Assembly (NCBI GenBank): GCA_018657655.1
Contig: JABHWQ010000030.1
Location: 1 to 7,441, forward strand
Direction: 5' to 3'
Origin: Chloroflexota bacterium
Lineage (GTDB): Bacteria; Chloroflexota; Dehalococcoidia; SZUA-161; SpSt-899
Length of the DNA: 7,441 nucleotides
A program made the translations under genes and the position numbers. The number at the start of each line of letters is the position of its first letter. Positions within the stretch are counted from its first letter, which is position 1. Shown one piece after another: positions 5,988 to 7,441 of this stretch. The notes beneath the pieces are model-generated. The model did not search any database. It saw only the letters and a program-made list of their open reading frames with translations, and was not told the origin of the DNA.

Positions 5988-6374
5988 TTATTCTTCCTTC
6001 CTATCAAAACGTTTCTCAGCCACACGTCCAACTACATCAGTAACTTTATCAACAATGGTGGCAGCTCTTCCCTTGATGGATTCAACCTTAACACCATCCT
6101 GATTGATGATAAGCACGGCAACAGGTTTTATGCCACCAACACCACCGGTTCCTTCCCCAATTCCTTCTCCCGATCCTTCACGACTGTGGCCCTTGTCGCC
6201 TTTACCACCACCCTTTCCGGAACCACCACCCGCACCGAATGCAAAGCCGATGCTCATCATGGGGATGACAGTGTTGCCTTCGATGGTTATCGGCTCCCCA
6301 ATCACAGACTTGGTGCTCAGAAGTTTCTCAATTTCTCCCATGGATGTTGCTACCAGTTTCTCGATGTCTTCCAT
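5988..6374 (-). CDS. gerW: GerW (YtfJ) family protein
   Basis: A 128-residue protein of the GerW/YtfJ family. YtfJ is known in Bacillus as a sporulation/germination factor, but the family is also common in bacteria that do not sporulate, so a spore role should not be assumed. Visible parts: helix MEDIEKLVATSMGEIEKLL (1-19), core VIGEPITIEGNTVIPMMSI (24-42), GFAFGAGGG, a long Gly/Lys/Ser-rich low-complexity linker (about 49-81), then PVAVLIINQDGVKVESI (84-100) and a charged C-terminus. The start is ATG 6374, chosen because AAGGAGG lies five nt upstream; a GTG at 6389 lies just ahead of that ribosome site and is rejected. It is the first gene of a three-gene leftward set with DUF2953 and a small GerW-like protein. 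Confidence 0.88.
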   Translation of the reverse strand: MEDIEKLVATSMGEIEKLLSTKSVIGEPITIEGNTVIPMMSIGFAFGAGGGSGKGGGKGDKGHSREGSGEGIGEGTGGVGGIKPVAVLIINQDGVKVESIKGRAATIVDKVTDVVGRVAEKRFDRKEE

Positions 6375-6396
6375 TTGTTCCTCCTTCACTTACTTG

Positions 6397-6420
6397 TGAT
6401 AAATATTTGATAGTTTATCA
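6397..6420. promoter_or_regulatory. TGATAAA/TTTATCA inverted repeat in the gerW leader
   Basis: TGATAAA (6397-6403) and TTTATCA (6414-6420) form a perfect 7-bp inverted repeat with a 10-nt spacer. A nested TGATA-GTT-TATCA uses the same right arm. It ends a few bases before the gerW ribosome site, where a repressor could block transcription or a leader hairpin could affect translation. The regulator is unknown. Confidence 0.35.
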
Positions 6421-6430
6421 GGCTGGCAGA

Positions 6431-6452
6431 ACTATATCTGTGACCCTGGTCA
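6431..6452 (-). promoter_or_regulatory. Possible gerW promoter with adjoining palindrome
   Basis: Reading leftward, TATAGT (6431-6436) resembles a -10 box. Immediately upstream lies TGACC-CT-GGTCA (6441-6452), a perfect 5-2-5 palindrome that would fall in the -35/-10 spacer, a common operator position. The -35 itself is poor. Functional status is inferred from position only. Confidence 0.3.
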
Positions 6453-6599
6453 TATCGTCTGCGTTAGTGTGTGATAAAAGGTATACACTGCGGTTATGGA
6501 TTTGTCAATACATTTCTTCAGGTATTACGGGATGATGAATCCGAGGTATTGGGAAAGGTTGCACAATGACAGTTGGGAATGGTACAAATGAACTAGCCC

Positions 6600-7004
6600 A
6601 TGAAACAGTTAAAACTACCTATGGATTCTATCGACTGCCGTTACTATCAGGATTGTGACGCACCGATGTGTCCCAAAGATATAAACTTTGGAAGATGTCT
6701 CTGGTTTCCTGGCGAACCAACTTGCCGTTTAAGGGCTGTTCCTGATTGGGTCATAAAGCAGAAAAGGATAGCCAAGCTTCCCAATATTGACCCCAACAAA
6801 TACTTCACTCTCCGAATGCTCAATTCAGTAAAGCAAGTAGATAATGATTTGCAGGGGATAGACCCTGAATATTTCGGTGGCGATAGGCTGTGGCTTTCCA
6901 AACGATCTATAAAGGTTGGTAAAACAAAATCCGAAGATGGGCAAATAAACTCTGACTCCGATGCAAAGCCTCAAGAGAATGTTGGGAACTATCCTCTTTT
7001 TTAA
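6600..7004 (+). CDS. Cysteine-rich protein of unknown function
   Basis: A 134-residue protein I cannot assign to a named family. The N-terminal third has five cysteines, C13-x5-C19-x4-C24-x8-C33-x8-C42, with aromatic and proline residues (CRYYQDCDAPMCPKD, LWFPGEPTC), followed by PDWVIKQKRIAKL. This suggests a metal-binding or Fe-S-like module, or a structural zinc site. The middle part (60-100) looks folded. The C-terminus after residue 104 is charged and polar and probably disordered. The ATG at 6600 has no clear ribosome site, and an in-frame TAG just upstream limits the start. It is divergent from gerW and followed after 87 bp by the activase gene in the same direction; co-transcription is possible but not shown. 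Confidence 0.7.
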   Translation: MKQLKLPMDSIDCRYYQDCDAPMCPKDINFGRCLWFPGEPTCRLRAVPDWVIKQKRIAKLPNIDPNKYFTLRMLNSVKQVDNDLQGIDPEYFGGDRLWLSKRSIKVGKTKSEDGQINSDSDAKPQENVGNYPLF

Positions 7005-7091
7005 CTTGCGTCATAAACGGATTTGTGCGTTGGTTCTGCTAAGTTGGTGTACACAAAACCGATATCCTGTGATAAAATTACAGCGAAGAAC

Positions 7092-7441
7092 ATGAAGTAC
7101 TCCTTGGGTTTAGATGCTGGCTCGGTCAATGCCAAATTGGCTCTCATAGATAGCGACTCCAAAATAATTCATCTGGACACCGAAAGGGTTACGGTTGGCC
7201 CCAAGGCGGCAGTAATCTCTCTTCTATACCGCCTCGCGGAAAAAATCGATTTAACTGATATCGATTTTGCCGGTGTTTCCGGTTCCGGCAAGGCAGTTAT
7301 CCCCAAGGAATTGAACTGGACTGAATACAGTAGCCCCCTGGCGATTATTTCCGGTCTTCTTAGCTCTCACAAAGATGCTAAAACCATCATTCAAATCGGT
7401 GGGCAAAGTTCACTGGTTATCGAACTTGAAGACGGATTGAA
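7092..7441 (+). CDS. BadF/BadG/HgdC-type CoA-enzyme activase ATPase, N-terminal part
   Basis: From the ATG at 7092 the frame stays open for 116 codons to the window edge, so only the start is present. GLDAGSVNAKLALID (residues 5-19) is the phosphate-1 motif of the ASKHA (actin/hexokinase-like) ATPase fold. GVSGSGK lies at 62-68. IIQIGGQSSLVIELEDG near 98-114 takes the place of the family's EIGGQDAK motif. Relatives activate 2-hydroxyacyl-CoA dehydratases or benzoyl-CoA reductases by ATP-driven electron transfer; many anaerobes have very long multi-domain versions of unclear substrate. Here the usual Gln-Asp after GG is Gln-Ser, so this may be such a divergent version. The ribosome site is weak (GAAGAAC). 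Confidence 0.75.
   Translation, partial: MKYSLGLDAGSVNAKLALIDSDSKIIHLDTERVTVGPKAAVISLLYRLAEKIDLTDIDFAGVSGSGKAVIPKELNWTEYSSPLAIISGLLSSHKDAKTIIQIGGQSSLVIELEDGL

Noticed and set aside
6103..6399. Proline-rich plus-strand ORF opposite gerW
   Set aside because: The Pro-rich composition is the antisense reading of the Gly-rich linker of gerW.
6566..6658. 30-codon plus-strand ORF overlapping the start of the cysteine-rich gene
   Set aside because: It has a passable ribosome site (GGGAAAGG) but no recognisable features and lies mostly inside the other gene; a leader peptide cannot be excluded or supported.
1..7441. CRISPR arrays, tRNA or rRNA genes
   Set aside because: No repeat-spacer pattern, cloverleaf with a CCA-type acceptor, or rRNA-like stretch was seen on either strand.

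Overview
The window looks like a piece of an anaerobic bacterial genome with moderate GC content. The lineage cannot be fixed from sequence alone. The mix of an ArsM-type methyltransferase, a GerW/YtfJ protein with a DUF2953 partner, a BadF-type CoA-enzyme activase and probable selenocysteine use would suit an uncultured Chloroflexota (Dehalococcoidia-like) or Firmicutes-like anaerobe. This placement is inference with low confidence.

Layout from left to right. (1) At the left edge, on the minus strand, lies the N-terminal zinc ribbon of a probable IS1595/ISXO2-type transposase (1-95), with a possible element end near 189. (2) A compact leftward gene set runs from 3989 down to 217: a tandem-duplicated CoA-binding protein, MnmA, ArsM, a DsbA-like membrane-anchored thioredoxin, and a MauE/DoxX membrane protein. 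Junctions are +5 nt, -4 nt, +48 nt and -14 nt, as in an operon. (3) A zinc/cadmium-type CDF exporter (4102-5022, minus). (4) A second leftward set, GerW, DUF2953 and a small GerW-like protein (6374 to 5152), with junctions of +6 and -4 nt. (5) A divergent intergenic region of about 225 bp with palindromes. (6) Two rightward genes: a cysteine-rich protein of unknown function (6600-7004) and the start of a BadF/HgdC-type activase running off the right edge (7092-7441).

The main discovery is in the Dsb gene. Conventional reading gives only a 133-residue fragment from a TTG start, with no active site. The same frame continues upstream through a single TGA (1136-1138) to an ATG at 1309 with a membrane anchor. 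The TGA falls exactly at the first cysteine of the thioredoxin CxxC motif, giving U-H-I-C. A hairpin with a G in the second position of its apical loop starts 17 nt downstream of the TGA, with the loop 22 nt downstream, as expected for a bacterial SECIS element. Three other genes in the window end in TGA, so TGA is a normal stop in this genome. I read this as an unrecognised DsbA-like selenoprotein. It overlaps by 14 nt a MauE-like membrane protein with its own CGSC motif, suggesting a selenocysteine-based extracytoplasmic thiol relay next to an arsenic methylation gene.

The metal/metalloid theme (ArsM, the CDF exporter, the thiol/selenol relay) may reflect a detoxification island. The MnmA and CoA-binding genes are more general and could simply share the transcript.
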